Notes: a model not told the origin generated them from the letters alone. Positions 16,896 through 26,116 are shown, numbered from the stretch's first letter. The stretch: DNA of 64,000 nucleotides from Phocaeicola coprophilus (GCA_016900015.1 JACJJM010000007.1:1-64000); one strand, 5' to 3'. Program-made: numbers and translations.

Positions 16896-17807
16896 TTAAG
16901 GTGCGACATTCTCACCGGAAGCTTCTTCCAGCCGATAGGACGTGCCGTAGACATTGCGCACACACAGACGGGTGTGTTCCTGCAACACTTTGCGCAGTTC
17001 GCTCACCAGCTTGGCACGCCGGTTGGTATTGTATTCCTGCTCTTTCCAAAACAAGCCTTCCAGCTCCTCGAATGTCAGTTCACGACCGGGAGCGTCCAGA
17101 AAAGCTTTCAGCAAGATGCTGACCTGACCACGCAGGGAGACAACCACCCCGTCACGTTCCAACATGCGTTGCGCCGGACGAAACACGGTGTTCTCCGGCA
17201 AAGCATACCTCTCGGGAGAAGATGGTGCGTCTTCCTCCACAGCCTCTTCCCGTGCTGTTACGGCCTTCCGCTTTGCCTGTATCTTCTTACCTATTATATA
17301 TAGGATGACCAGAAGCAGGCACACCAAACCATTCCATGCGTTCAGCATGGAAGCCACACGGTCGAGCCAATGCACTTTCAAATAGACCGACAAGTAAGGG
17401 GCATTGCTGTCGCCCGTAGCAAACGACTTGGGCAACAAGTTGGCCTCATCCATGCTCTCCACATCGCCCTGCACGATGGGGAGGGACTTTTCATTATAGG
17501 GATTTTGCAGTCTGAATGCCATCAACGAATGAACGAGATTCTTCCCCAGCTTCTCACGCAAGGCGGCCTCTATGATGTCCACCGTTTTATCTTCCTGAAT
17601 CGCAATCTCTTCCTCGGTCGCATAAAAGCCTGTGCTTCCATCATCAGCCACGCGCGCCCGAAGTTCCTGTGCCAGGATGAAAGGCACAGTGCGCTCCACC
17701 TCTCTCTTTATCCGCCTCTCTCCGTTCAGGAAAAAAGCAAGCTGGCACAGCAGGAACAAGGCAAGCAGCGAATAGTTCCAAATTCTCGTTTGCTTCATGT
17801 CTATCAT
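16896..17807 (-). CDS. Membrane-anchored winged-helix regulator
   Basis: A 303-residue protein with an N-terminal transmembrane helix (residues 10-28), a sensor-sized extracytoplasmic region of about 130 residues, a second helix (about 155-177) and a cytoplasmic C-terminal winged-helix domain (from about residue 205: FRPAQRMLERDGVVVSLRGQVSILLKAFL, then RRAKLVSELRKVL). The layout resembles one-component transmembrane regulators of the ToxR/CadC kind but with the DNA-binding domain at the C-terminus. It is cotranscribed with the transglutaminase-like lipoprotein, which may be its sensing partner. An ATG three codons in (17798) is an equally good start. Confidence 0.8.
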   Translation of the reverse strand: MIDMKQTRIWNYSLLALFLLCQLAFFLNGERRIKREVERTVPFILAQELRARVADDGSTGFYATEEEIAIQEDKTVDIIEAALREKLGKNLVHSLMAFRLQNPYNEKSLPIVQGDVESMDEANLLPKSFATGDSNAPYLSVYLKVHWLDRVASMLNAWNGLVCLLLVILYIIGKKIQAKRKAVTAREEAVEEDAPSSPERYALPENTVFRPAQRMLERDGVVVSLRGQVSILLKAFLDAPGRELTFEELEGLFWKEQEYNTNRRAKLVSELRKVLQEHTRLCVRNVYGTSYRLEEASGENVAP

Positions 17808-17819
17808 TGATTAGCTGTG

Positions 17820-17827
17820 CAAATGTA
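17820..17827 (-). promoter_or_regulatory. -7 element of the winged-helix operon
   Basis: TACATTTG on the minus strand matches TAnnTTTG, 12 bases before the first ATG (17807), or 21 before the second. A CAAAA block about 24 bases further upstream is a poorly spaced partner. The short distance favours the second ATG. Confidence 0.45.
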
Positions 17828-18025
17828 AGGAATAGTCACGAAACAGCCGCACAAAAGCCCGGATAAGGAGTGTTTTCATGAGAAAAAGTTTCCTGTCCAC
17901 TACCAGCCAAACGAACGAATCATTCCAATGTCACCTTCATATATCAAGCGCATGTTAATGCTTCATTATCAACTATTTCACACCTCATTCCATTTCCTGT
18001 AATGAGACTCGGCCGAAAGCCTTAA

Positions 18026-18108
18026 GGGTAGCCGACCACGGCCTTCTTTCGGCGCTCGGCTACCCTCCTTTCCGTCCTCGGCTACCCTTCTTTCGGCTCT
18101 TGCCTGCA
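18026..18108. repeat. 22-bp periodic CCTCCTTTCCG element with inverted repeat
   Basis: Three units of a 22-bp period begin at 18043, 18065 and 18087; each has YYTTCTTTCGG or CTCCTTTCCG followed by a CTCGGCTACC-type half. The first is enclosed by GGGTAGCCGA (18026-18035) and TCGGCTACCC (18056-18065). Related elements occur at 45, 27817 and 59111. It lies in the 400-base gap between the TonB-type gene end and the regulator promoter; I see nothing else there. Confidence 0.7.
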
Positions 18109-18209
18109 ATAGAGTGTGCTCAATGACCGGTTTTGTGGTTTTAAAAGGAGACGTCTGATGCCCGGAGAGCGTGTTCAATAAAATGACAACAGCACCCTCG
18201 TTCTCATCG

Positions 18210-20507
18210 TCAATGCAATATGGCCGAACCGTTGTCCACCGACTCTATTTCTACCTCACCGAACCGATGCTTTTTGTTCCCAAAGCGGAAACGATAGCTC
18301 ACGGTCAAGAATACGCCACGGTCTACCATATAGTTTTTTGAAGATTCCCGATAGTCCACGGAAAAGTAACTTCCATATTTCCTTGGCGCATGAAACGGGT
18401 TACGCACGTCCAGCACCACGTTCAGGGCATTGGACGCATAGCCGATGTTAAAACTATGGGTTGCTCCCGAATAGTTCTTATACATCACAAACTCCTCGCT
18501 GATTTGACGGGAACGAAGTTTGGCCGACGCCATCCAACCTTTATACGTGAACAACAAGTCAGCACCATAAATCCAGGTAGATACCCGATGCGTCTTCCAC
18601 GAATCCACATATCCTCTGCGGTAACCTCCGTTAGCCTTCAGAGTCAGCATCTTCGGTATCAGATTGACAGAACCGCGCACTTCTCCCACCAAGATATGAG
18701 CGTGTCCTCCGGAGTAATACGAATGTACAAATTTGTCATTCTCCCGATAAGTATAGATCGAGAAGTTATCCAGATAAAACTGATTTTCCAAAGTCGCTCC
18801 GAGGGTTCCCCACGGTCGATTGTAAGAATAATCAACCATTACATCGAATGCCTTTATGTCTTTCAAATCCGGGTTTCCACGCTTAATCTGCATAAAGTCC
18901 ATCGGCTGGTCTATCGTGCTTCGCCACTTAAACTCAAGAGGAACGTAAACGGCCGCCGTCATGGCACGCACCACGTGTTTTCTGTTCGGCATATATTGCA
19001 ACATGAACTGTCCGTTATAGACAAATTCATGATGTTTCTGCTCTTGCTCCGTCGTCTGCCGGCCTCCCATGAGCGTCAGTGCACCCATCACCTTGTCCCA
19101 TTGCTTCGCCATGCTGACAATACCGGTAGTCTTGCCTGAAAGATATTTTTCCTTACCTTCGTTAGTCCCGGTATGGGTGGAGTAAATGTTTTGCTGCACA
19201 TGCTCCAGCATCATGTTGAGCGAAAGCCCGTTCTTAAAGTTGTGCATATACTTGATACGCGGGTTATAATAATGGTAATGTTCCGCAATATCTGTCAGAT
19301 TGTCATCATACAATGCCCCATCATTCCATGCCTGATATGTGCGGGTATACGTGTTATTTCCATAATTGTATATCATGGATACAGTCAGCTTACTCTGATT
19401 CTGAAAGTAATGTTCGTATGACAGCATTCCTCCGGGAGCACGGTTCTTCGACCGGGTGCGTTCGTTTGTCGACAACGTGGAAAATTCATCCCAATCATAG
19501 GTATGTACCGAACTGGAAGTTACATCCGGACGTTGCGCATTTATCCATAATTGGGCGCTCAGCCTGTCATGCTCCATCGTATGGAGATACTGCAAATAGG
19601 CATTCACATTATTCCCTTTGTTCTTCATAGGCAAACCTTTCTCTCGGCTGTTCAGCACAGAGCCATTCTCCATGCGAAACTGATAGTCGGACTGAGAAGT
19701 CTTGTCTTGCGTGAAGTCTTGATAGGTGTCGCTCACTCCTGCCGAAAACTCATGCTTCTTGTAATACACCTGTGCACTGACATTAGCTTTACCGTCCACT
19801 CTTGCCAAAGCTTGACGGGCGTTGACATTCACATTTCCTCCATACTGTCTGTTCACCAGCACGAAGTCTACGACCGTCTGCATGGGAAACTCCGGATGGT
19901 AGTCATAACAGTCAATGCGGCGTATGTCTCGCGGGTCCATTTGTTCTATCTCATGCGGTTTGGCTTCGCGTCCGTTAATGCATAAGACGACATCTTGATT
20001 GTGACGCTTGATTTCTTTCGTAAACGGGTCAACGTCCAGGTCGGCAATCATCATGTTGTAAAGCACATTATAGCCGTTGAAGGCATGCTTCTTCTGTTCC
20101 TTTGTCGGAAACAGCAGCGTCCGGTCTATCTGCCGAATGGCAGTCTGTGCCTGCACCTCCACTTCGGCTAATTGTACGGAAATACTGTGCATCGTTATTT
20201 GCCCCAGCTTGTTTTCTTCCTTATTTACATCCAGACGTAACACGGCATCCTTAAACCCCACACAAGCCAACCGAAGCATATACTTTCCAGCATCGGGCAC
20301 TTTCAAAGAGAATGTCCCTTTCGCGTCTGAAAGTGTAGTTGAAAGTTTCACGGAATCACAAGAAAAACAACCGACATCTACCGCATCCAACGGTTGTCCC
20401 TTCTCATCTACTATTGTTCCAACAATTCGTGATTGAGCTATCGCATGGCTGGAAAACATTATCACAATCGCCCAACCAATCAACCTGCAAATCTTAATGT
20501 CACACAT
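18210..20507 (-). CDS. TonB-receptor-like outer-membrane barrel protein with carboxypeptidase-regulatory domain
   Basis: A 765-residue exported protein. After the signal peptide (ends HAIA) comes a CarboxypepD_reg-like beta-sandwich (SRIVGTIVDEKGQPLDAVDVGC, residues 26-110), a shortened plug-like region (VEVQAQTAIRQIDRTLLFPT), and a long barrel of OMP_b-brl_3 type with strands such as HAFNGYNVLYNMM, LSAQLWINAQRP and LSYEHYFQNQSKLTVSMIYNYGN. No SusD partner is adjacent, so it is not an obvious nutrient SusC; members of this group are often found near regulators. It ends with YRFRFGNKKHRFG and a short tail. Substrate unknown. Confidence 0.85.
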   Translation of the reverse strand: MCDIKICRLIGWAIVIMFSSHAIAQSRIVGTIVDEKGQPLDAVDVGCFSCDSVKLSTTLSDAKGTFSLKVPDAGKYMLRLACVGFKDAVLRLDVNKEENKLGQITMHSISVQLAEVEVQAQTAIRQIDRTLLFPTKEQKKHAFNGYNVLYNMMIADLDVDPFTKEIKRHNQDVVLCINGREAKPHEIEQMDPRDIRRIDCYDYHPEFPMQTVVDFVLVNRQYGGNVNVNARQALARVDGKANVSAQVYYKKHEFSAGVSDTYQDFTQDKTSQSDYQFRMENGSVLNSREKGLPMKNKGNNVNAYLQYLHTMEHDRLSAQLWINAQRPDVTSSSVHTYDWDEFSTLSTNERTRSKNRAPGGMLSYEHYFQNQSKLTVSMIYNYGNNTYTRTYQAWNDGALYDDNLTDIAEHYHYYNPRIKYMHNFKNGLSLNMMLEHVQQNIYSTHTGTNEGKEKYLSGKTTGIVSMAKQWDKVMGALTLMGGRQTTEQEQKHHEFVYNGQFMLQYMPNRKHVVRAMTAAVYVPLEFKWRSTIDQPMDFMQIKRGNPDLKDIKAFDVMVDYSYNRPWGTLGATLENQFYLDNFSIYTYRENDKFVHSYYSGGHAHILVGEVRGSVNLIPKMLTLKANGGYRRGYVDSWKTHRVSTWIYGADLLFTYKGWMASAKLRSRQISEEFVMYKNYSGATHSFNIGYASNALNVVLDVRNPFHAPRKYGSYFSVDYRESSKNYMVDRGVFLTVSYRFRFGNKKHRFGEVEIESVDNGSAILH

Positions 20508-21056
20508 ATATCCATCAGTTTATGTTACTAATTCCCAAGCGTTGATGAATAATGTCAGCACATCATTCACCGACGCCGCGAAAGTAGAAGAAGGAAGTGT
20601 GAAAAGGGGCTGAAATAGTCTGAAAACAGTATGAAAAGAGTATGAAACAGTATGAAATCACTAAGAAACAGCTTGTTACAAAAAAAGATACTTACCTATA
20701 TCATTATTCTACCTTCAATATTGCACTGTTTATCTTCGTGTCCACATCTTGTTTCGCATCATGCTTCACTTTCTTCAGGAAGTCGAGGAACTATAAAATA
20801 AGATTCGACCACTGAATACACAATGCCGACCACTACATTTTTATATTTAATCGAGTTTATCGGAGAGCAATAATTTTTTAATGAAAGACGTGTTCATGCA
20901 ACCATTTGGCATACGAGGCGTGCATCTTTGCGAGTGTAATGCCTCTTTTGCGCTGTTTCTTTTCGCCATGAACCAACTTGAACCAAAGAAAATTTGGCAG
21001 GGGGAGGGTAAATGCTGAAATTTAAAACAAAAAAAGTAAACTTTAAAAGATAAACG
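20508..21056. other. Non-coding spacer at the edge of an AT-rich island
   Basis: No credible gene. A weak -7-like TACTTTCG on the minus strand (20579-20586) could serve the barrel gene. A helically phased TGAAA tract follows (listed separately), then AT-rich sequence up to the small ORF at 21057. Confidence 0.5.
20600..20657. promoter_or_regulatory. Helically phased TGAAA tracts, probably curved DNA
   Basis: TGAAA starts at 20600, 20611, 20621, 20632, 20643 and 20653, that is every 10 or 11 bases. A-tracts in phase with the helix repeat bend DNA. The tract lies about 95-150 bases upstream of the start of the barrel gene (20507) and may act as an upstream activating or silencing element. Confidence 0.55.
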
Positions 21057-21323
21057 ATGGAAGTAAAAGAATTAGTAGAAAAGTTCTTAAAGTCAGAAGG
21101 GTACAAATACGATTATTCTGATAATCATTTATCCAATAATCTTTTTAACCTCAATTGGTCACTGGCACGTTTGTTCAAACTCTTTGGTCGCTTTCCGATT
21201 CCTGCCAGTATCTTTTTTGTCCTTTTCCAAGCCATAGCCCGTTATGCTTTTGAAAAAAGACAGAAAGAACTGCTCGCCATAAATCAAAAATCCCCTCAAA
21301 GGCTAATAACCTCTTGGGGTTAA
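21057..21323 (+). pseudogene. Small ORF truncated by a MITE-like repeat (possibly YbjN-like 5' end)
   Basis: An 88-residue frame made of two parts. The first 30 residues (MEVKELVEKFLKSEGYKYDY and on to NNLF) look like the start of a small cytoplasmic protein, similar in pattern to YbjN-domain proteins. From base 21147 the frame runs through a copy of the 175-bp intergenic repeat and stops at its very end (SWG then TAA). The last 58 residues therefore are translated repeat and not a natural domain. The simplest reading is a gene cut short by insertion of the repeat; whether the hybrid is expressed is unknown. Confidence 0.55.
21147..21321. repeat. MITE-like repeat, copy A (inside an ORF)
   Basis: A 175-bp copy that aligns along its whole length with the element at 59230-59405: shared blocks include GCACGTTTGTTCAAACTCTTTGG, the CTGCC.GTATCTTTT region, ATAGCCCG.TATGC.TT.GAAAA and CATAAATCAAAAATC. 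The ends (AACCTCAATTGGTCACTGG and GGCTAATAACCTCTTGGGGTT) are decayed terminal inverted repeats. Confidence 0.8.
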
Positions 21324-21374
21324 TGTATTAAAACACGAAACTATCATACTCTGTATAAACTTAAAAGATCAAAT

Positions 21375-23693
21375 ATGGGAATATTAAAAAATCTACTCAA
21401 AACAGCTAATGAACTGTATAACGCAAGTAGCAATCAACAGTTAGGCGAATATGTTGGCGATAAGATTTCCAATATAGTAAATAAATACGATGGGACAACT
21501 GAAGAAGAGTTTGAAGCCCAAAAAGAACAAATGCTTGAGCAAATTCGAGAAGAATTGAATAGTGACATTTTTGACGATGAATATTGTTTAGCTTTGATTG
21601 ACCGGTGGGTGGATGAATATGCCCTATCAGAGTATGATCAAATGCTTGCTTCCTTCTACAAGTATCGTACATGGGAAAACGTATTTTATTCTGCATTTGA
21701 GGAGAGGCGACAGAAATATCAGGATTTGTCTGATGAGGAACGTGAAGCATTGGATGAAAAAGTAGAAGAAGCCAATGCCCAATGTCTGAAATGGATTGAA
21801 GCTGCCATCGATCATTTAGATGAAGAAAATTTTGATTTTTGGATTTGTGCCTTACTTACTGCTAAGGCTGAAAGGCTGCACTGGATAGGAGGATATAATA
21901 GAAAAAATGAACATGTGGAAGCTGTTCGTTTAGCCATTCAAGCCTTGCCATTTGCTCTTGATGAGAATGGAAAGGAAAGGGCAAAAGCGTCCATCACCGG
22001 AAAAGTAGTTCGGGATGTGGATTTTGTAGTTCGTATGGGAGGATATGGTATTAATGGAGAGACTCCAAATGCGCTAATTCAAAGAAGAAAAGAAGACTGG
22101 GCATTTAAATATGACGAAAAATCTAGTCGCGAAGAGAATGAAGAGATGATGGAACTTTGCGCGATGGGATTATCGGAAGAGGTAGAGCGTGAACTATATG
22201 ATAAGAACAATCTTGACTGGTTCAGCAACCGTCCTTACCATGATCGACAGTTCATCTTTACAGTTAGAGACTTAGACCACATTGGTGGGTGCTATGATGA
22301 GACTGATAACATAAAATATGTATTTCCACTGGATGAATTGCCTGGAGAAATTACATTTCCGGTTGGACATCCTCTGCCGAATACACTCTATTACGCTCAC
22401 CCTCTGCGTCCGATGTATTTACCGTTTGAAAATGCACAGTTGATGCTATTCTATGAGAAAGTGCATGAGATGTGTCGTTTGTTTCAATGTCTGGGTGCTA
22501 CCCAAATTAATGCACGTTGCTTGAAAGGGAATAAAATATCTCAGGAAATCATTACTTCATCCGATTTTAATGTAAGTGGTGGGTATAAAGTGATAAATGT
22601 TTCCGGTGGAATTAATGGTAAAAGAACAATGTCCGGTAATAGCGAAAGCCGAGATGAAATGCAGTTGAATCAATCTTTCTCACCACAAAAAGCTCCATAT
22701 TGTCCAGATGATTTGTTATGGGCTAAAGAAGACCCGGAATTGCGTTCATTGATACAGCAAAGGCTTGAAGGAGGATTATTGGAGTTTACTAAAAAAGTGT
22801 CTTCTTACGAGACCTCTAATCTATCTCAAAACCAATTGAATGATGTGAAAGCTGCATTTCAAAGTCTAATGAGTAATGTATCGGCCAATTACTCCACTTC
22901 TTCAGACACAACTTTTAGTCAAACAACAGAAACGGAATGGGAAATATCCGTACAGTTCAAACCTCTTGATGAATTTAGCAATTATGTGTCACCCAAAGAA
23001 TTAAAAGCAAAAGCAGATGCACGAAAAGGAGATTTAATTGTAGAAGTTTCTAAATTCTGTTACGTGGAAGGACGAGGAATTGTTATTTTAGATACATTGC
23101 ATGCTGACGTTAAAGTGGGGGAAGAAGTCATTGTCTGCACTAATGACAATGAATTTGATTCTTCAATAGAAGGTATTGTAATGTTTTTCAAAATGTTAGA
23201 TAGGGGAGAATCTGGAGATGACGCAGGATTGATATTACGTGGGGTAACAGAAACAAACATCCGATGTGGCACAAAGATCTATAAGAAACGGGGAGATACG
23301 TTTTCTGATGATGAAGAGACTGTGCAAAAAAATGAATCCACCCAACAAAGTTGTGTCGAGCTATGCTCTTTAACTCCGGAAGAGGAAAAATATAGGGAAG
23401 AAATCCTATTCTGCATAGAAGATAACGGCGTTATTACAGATGATGATCGGAAATATCTAGAACGAAAGCGTAAAAAGTTTGGTCTTTCTGAAAGTAGGGC
23501 CAAGGAGATAGAACAGCAAGTTGTTCCATTCCTAAATGAAGACGAAAAGGAGTATTTGGAAACATTCAAAGAACTAACTTCGTCTGGTACATTGACGGAT
23601 CGAGTAAAACGTCTGTTAGAGCGTGAACGTGAATCATTGCATATATCCAAAGAACGAGCAGAAGAAATAGAACGATTGGCTTCGATGGAATAA
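21375..23693 (+). CDS. Large orphan protein with EF-Tu domain-II-like segment and C-terminal helical repeats
   Basis: A 772-residue soluble protein, no signal peptide, in DNA of about 40% G+C against about 50% around it. Residues 1-240 are charged and helical with acidic-aromatic repeats (SDEEREALDEKVEEANAQC). The middle (about 270-480) is of unknown fold. Residues 566-650 match the pattern of EF-Tu domain II: GRGIVIL, then HADVKVGEEVIVC, then GIVMFFKMLDRGESGDDAGL and ILRGVTETNIRCGTKIY. No GTPase P-loop is present. Two tandem helical modules follow (about 669-715 and 720-770), each with TDxxRxxLxRxR and S..RA.EIE motifs. It stands alone in its island. I do not know a named family; a role in defence or stress is speculation. 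Confidence 0.75.
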   Translation: MGILKNLLKTANELYNASSNQQLGEYVGDKISNIVNKYDGTTEEEFEAQKEQMLEQIREELNSDIFDDEYCLALIDRWVDEYALSEYDQMLASFYKYRTWENVFYSAFEERRQKYQDLSDEEREALDEKVEEANAQCLKWIEAAIDHLDEENFDFWICALLTAKAERLHWIGGYNRKNEHVEAVRLAIQALPFALDENGKERAKASITGKVVRDVDFVVRMGGYGINGETPNALIQRRKEDWAFKYDEKSSREENEEMMELCAMGLSEEVERELYDKNNLDWFSNRPYHDRQFIFTVRDLDHIGGCYDETDNIKYVFPLDELPGEITFPVGHPLPNTLYYAHPLRPMYLPFENAQLMLFYEKVHEMCRLFQCLGATQINARCLKGNKISQEIITSSDFNVSGGYKVINVSGGINGKRTMSGNSESRDEMQLNQSFSPQKAPYCPDDLLWAKEDPELRSLIQQRLEGGLLEFTKKVSSYETSNLSQNQLNDVKAAFQSLMSNVSANYSTSSDTTFSQTTETEWEISVQFKPLDEFSNYVSPKELKAKADARKGDLIVEVSKFCYVEGRGIVILDTLHADVKVGEEVIVCTNDNEFDSSIEGIVMFFKMLDRGESGDDAGLILRGVTETNIRCGTKIYKKRGDTFSDDEETVQKNESTQQSCVELCSLTPEEEKYREEILFCIEDNGVITDDDRKYLERKRKKFGLSESRAKEIEQQVVPFLNEDEKEYLETFKELTSSGTLTDRVKRLLERERESLHISKERAEEIERLASME

Positions 23694-23845
23694 AAATAAC
23701 GAGTTATTAGCCCTCCATATTGTCTTTTTTTACGTTTTCGGCTATTGGGACTGACAATCGGTTTTTGCCCTCTAAGAGAAGACATTGCAGGACAGACATA
23801 GACAAAGAGCAGCAACCATACAGTTGAGAATCAGCCAATTGATCA

Positions 23846-23983
23846 CCACCTATCGTACTACTCTCACAATCGCGATTCAGATGGTCTCACTATCGCGATT
23901 CACTCCTCCTCATCTTCGCGATTATGACAACTTCACTATCGCGATTATAAGTCCGTCTGAATCGCGATAATGGATGCAGAGGC
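23846..23983. repeat. Five-unit 23-bp array of the palindrome ATCGCGAT
   Basis: The core ATCGCGAT (one unit TTCGCGAT) starts at 23869, 23892, 23915, 23938 and 23961, exactly 23 bases apart each time. The 14-15 bases between cores vary, with a recurring TCAC(A/T) just before the core. It lies between the 3' end of the 772-residue gene and the folD terminator. Each core is a perfect 8-bp palindrome. Confidence 0.85.
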
Positions 23984-24026
23984 TTCGCCAAGCCCTGAGT
24001 TATTGTAATTTCTTTGATAAAAAGCA

Positions 24027-24072
24027 AGGAGGCCATGCCTTCAGAGAAACAATCTCTTCGGCACGGCCTCCT
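24027..24072 (-). terminator. Terminator after folD
   Basis: AGGAGGCC.TGCC and GGC.CGGCCTCCT form a strong stem, with a second inner stem AGAGA/TCTCT. On the minus strand it is followed by TTGCTTTTTATC. It sits 22 bases after the folD stop. Confidence 0.8.
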
Positions 24073-24093
24073 GTTATTGTTTACTACAAAGCC

Positions 24094-24978
24094 TCAATCT
24101 TTATAGACGGCTTTCTTGCCGGCCAGCAGTGTGTTCTTCATCAGCGACACGATGGTCATCGGGCCTACACCGCCGGGAACGGGGGTGATAAACGAACACT
24201 TGGGTGCCACTTCGTCAAACTTCACGTCGCCCGTGAGCTTGAAGCCTGACTTGCGAGTGGCATCGGGCACACGCGTCGTACCCACGTCGATGACGACAGC
24301 ACCCTCCTTCACCATGTCAGCCTTCACGAAGTTGGGCTGACCCATGGCAGCGATGATGATGTCCGCCTCGCGACACTCCTTCACCAAGTCTTTCGAACGA
24401 CTGTGGCAGACAGTCACCGTGGCGTCGCCGGGATAGGCTTTCTGCATCATGAGCATGGCCATCGGTTTGCCGACGATGTTACTGCGGCCGAGGACGACAC
24501 ACTTCTTGCCGGAAGTCTCGATGTTGTAGCGTTTCAGCAGTTCAAGAATGCCGTTCGGCGTGGCCGACACATAACAGGGAAGGCCGATGGAGAGGCGGCC
24601 CACATTGATGGGGTGGAAGCCGTCGACATCCTTGCGGTAGTCAATCGTCTCGATGACTTTCTGCTCGGAGATGTGCTTGGGCAGAGGCAACTGCACGATG
24701 AAGCCGTCCACATCGGCATCAGCATTCAGCTCCCTGACCTTGGCCAGCAACTCGGCTTCCGTCACGTCAGCCTCATAACGGATCAAGGAAGACTTGAATC
24801 CACATTCTTCACACGCCTTCACCTTGTTGGCCACGTATGTCTCGCTGCCACCGTCATGGCCCACCAGGATGGCGGCCAAGTGAGGGCGTTTGCCTCCGGC
24901 TGCCACAATCTGTGCCACTTCGGCAGCTATCTCTTGCTTGATTTGCGCCGAGATGGCTTTTCCGTCGATTAATGTCAT
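24094..24978 (-). CDS. folD: Methylenetetrahydrofolate dehydrogenase/cyclohydrolase FolD
   Basis: A 294-residue bifunctional cytoplasmic enzyme of one-carbon metabolism: it oxidises 5,10-methylene-THF to methenyl-THF with NADP and hydrolyses that to 10-formyl-THF. The substrate-site motif is [14 protein letters not shown] near residue 49 (with the catalytic Lys), then [14 protein letters not shown] and the cofactor loop [17 protein letters not shown]; the C-terminal signature [21 protein letters not shown] is intact. Length is normal. It lies five bases after the TlpA-like gene, as the last gene of the ffh operon. Its product, 10-formyl-THF, feeds the purine pathway of purL, though the genes are 20 kb apart. 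Confidence 0.97.
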   Translation of the reverse strand: MTLIDGKAISAQIKQEIAAEVAQIVAAGGKRPHLAAILVGHDGGSETYVANKVKACEECGFKSSLIRYEADVTEAELLAKVRELNADADVDGFIVQLPLPKHISEQKVIETIDYRKDVDGFHPINVGRLSIGLPCYVSATPNGILELLKRYNIETSGKKCVVLGRSNIVGKPMAMLMMQKAYPGDATVTVCHSRSKDLVKECREADIIIAAMGQPNFVKADMVKEGAVVIDVGTTRVPDATRKSGFKLTGDVKFDEVAPKCSFITPVPGGVGPMTIVSLMKNTLLAGKKAVYKD

Positions 24979-24983
24979 ATCGT

Positions 24984-26084
24984 TTATTTCTTTAAAGTGT
25001 TTTCAACTGTCTTAATCATATACTCCCCGCGCAGGTTGCGCTTTACGATTTTGCCATCCGGTGAGATGAGCATGATTTGGGGAATGCCTTCAATGCCATA
25101 GAGGTCCGTCGCCTTGCCTTCCGTGTCGAATATCTGCGCCCACGTGATGCCTTCGTCCTTCACGGCTTTTGCAAAGTTATCCTCTTTGTCCCACACGAAG
25201 ACGCCGACGACGGTCAGCCCCTTGTCCTTATAGGCTTTGTGAAGCTTGGCGATGTTGGGGATTTCGCCCTTGCAAGGACCGCACCAGCTGGCCCAGAAGT
25301 CTACAAGCACGTAATTGCCCTTGCCGATGAAGTCGGACAAGGAGATGTCTTTGCCTTCCACGTCTTTGCCTTTGACATCCACATACGGGCTGCCTTCAGC
25401 TGTCTTCTCCAGATTTTCTATCTTCGCCAGCTTCTCCTGTACGAAACGTGTCGATTTCAACCACGGGCCGGCACTAAGTAAAAGCTCCTTTTGTTCTGCC
25501 GGAGACATGGATGCAAAACGAGAAGAAAATATCAAATAGTAGCCCACTGCATCGTCGTTGTGTTGAGCAAACAAAACCTTGCCTTCTTCAAGCTGACTTT
25601 TCTGCAATTCGTCGGCATAAGCGTTCCACTGTTTGGTAAGCTCCTCCCTATCTTTGTATTGTGCCTCGTATTCCTCATACTTCTCTTTCATCACCTGATA
25701 GAGACTGTCTTCACTTTTCGAAATGCGGGCCAACGCGTCATTGAGCGGCGTGCCCGACGGCTGGTTGTAGTTTTCCAAGTCAACAGTGATTTTTCCACTT
25801 TCCAAAACCAGGTTGGCAAACGCGGTCCTCGACACATCTATGCGGCACAAGGAGGCCGTGTCGACCGAGCCGGTGAAAGTGAAACGGTTGTCCTTGACGA
25901 CCGTACTGTCCAGACGACGGCTGTCGTCATAGCGCATCATGTAGATGGTCTTTCCGTTGGCTGAAGAGTCACTCACCACGCCTTCCACCGTGTAGGTCGA
26001 CGCATTTCCGCCGGAAGTGCATGCACTTACTCCCATCAGGCTCGACAAGAGAATGCCGACGGCATAAAAAGCTTTGTTTCTCAT
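24984..26084 (-). CDS. TlpA-like thiol:disulfide oxidoreductase lipoprotein
   Basis: A 366-residue exported protein with a lipobox (SSLMGVSAC, Cys22), an N-terminal DUF4369-type beta domain ([24 protein letters not shown]), a helical linker and a C-terminal thioredoxin fold of AhpC/TSA-TlpA type. The active site is [15 protein letters not shown] with Cys268 and Cys271. Proteins of this design are frequent in Bacteroidales and handle disulfides or cytochrome/haem maturation in the periplasm. It is 32 bases after ffh and 5 bases before folD, so the three are one operon of unrelated housekeeping jobs. Confidence 0.93.
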   Translation of the reverse strand: MRNKAFYAVGILLSSLMGVSACTSGGNASTYTVEGVVSDSSANGKTIYMMRYDDSRRLDSTVVKDNRFTFTGSVDTASLCRIDVSRTAFANLVLESGKITVDLENYNQPSGTPLNDALARISKSEDSLYQVMKEKYEEYEAQYKDREELTKQWNAYADELQKSQLEEGKVLFAQHNDDAVGYYLIFSSRFASMSPAEQKELLLSAGPWLKSTRFVQEKLAKIENLEKTAEGSPYVDVKGKDVEGKDISLSDFIGKGNYVLVDFWASWCGPCKGEIPNIAKLHKAYKDKGLTVVGVFVWDKEDNFAKAVKDEGITWAQIFDTEGKATDLYGIEGIPQIMLISPDGKIVKRNLRGEYMIKTVENTLKK

Positions 26085-26116
26085 ACGACTTTATTTAGAA
26101 AATAAGATGTTCCCCA

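Noticed and set aside
17978-18178. Minus-strand ORF of 66 codons
   Set aside because: Its sequence is mostly the translated 22-bp repeat (repeated Ala-Glu-Arg-Arg and Lys-Glu-Gly text), so it is not a gene.
23846-23983. CRISPR array
   Set aside because: Repeats are only 8-9 conserved bases with 14-base spacers, and no cas gene is nearby.
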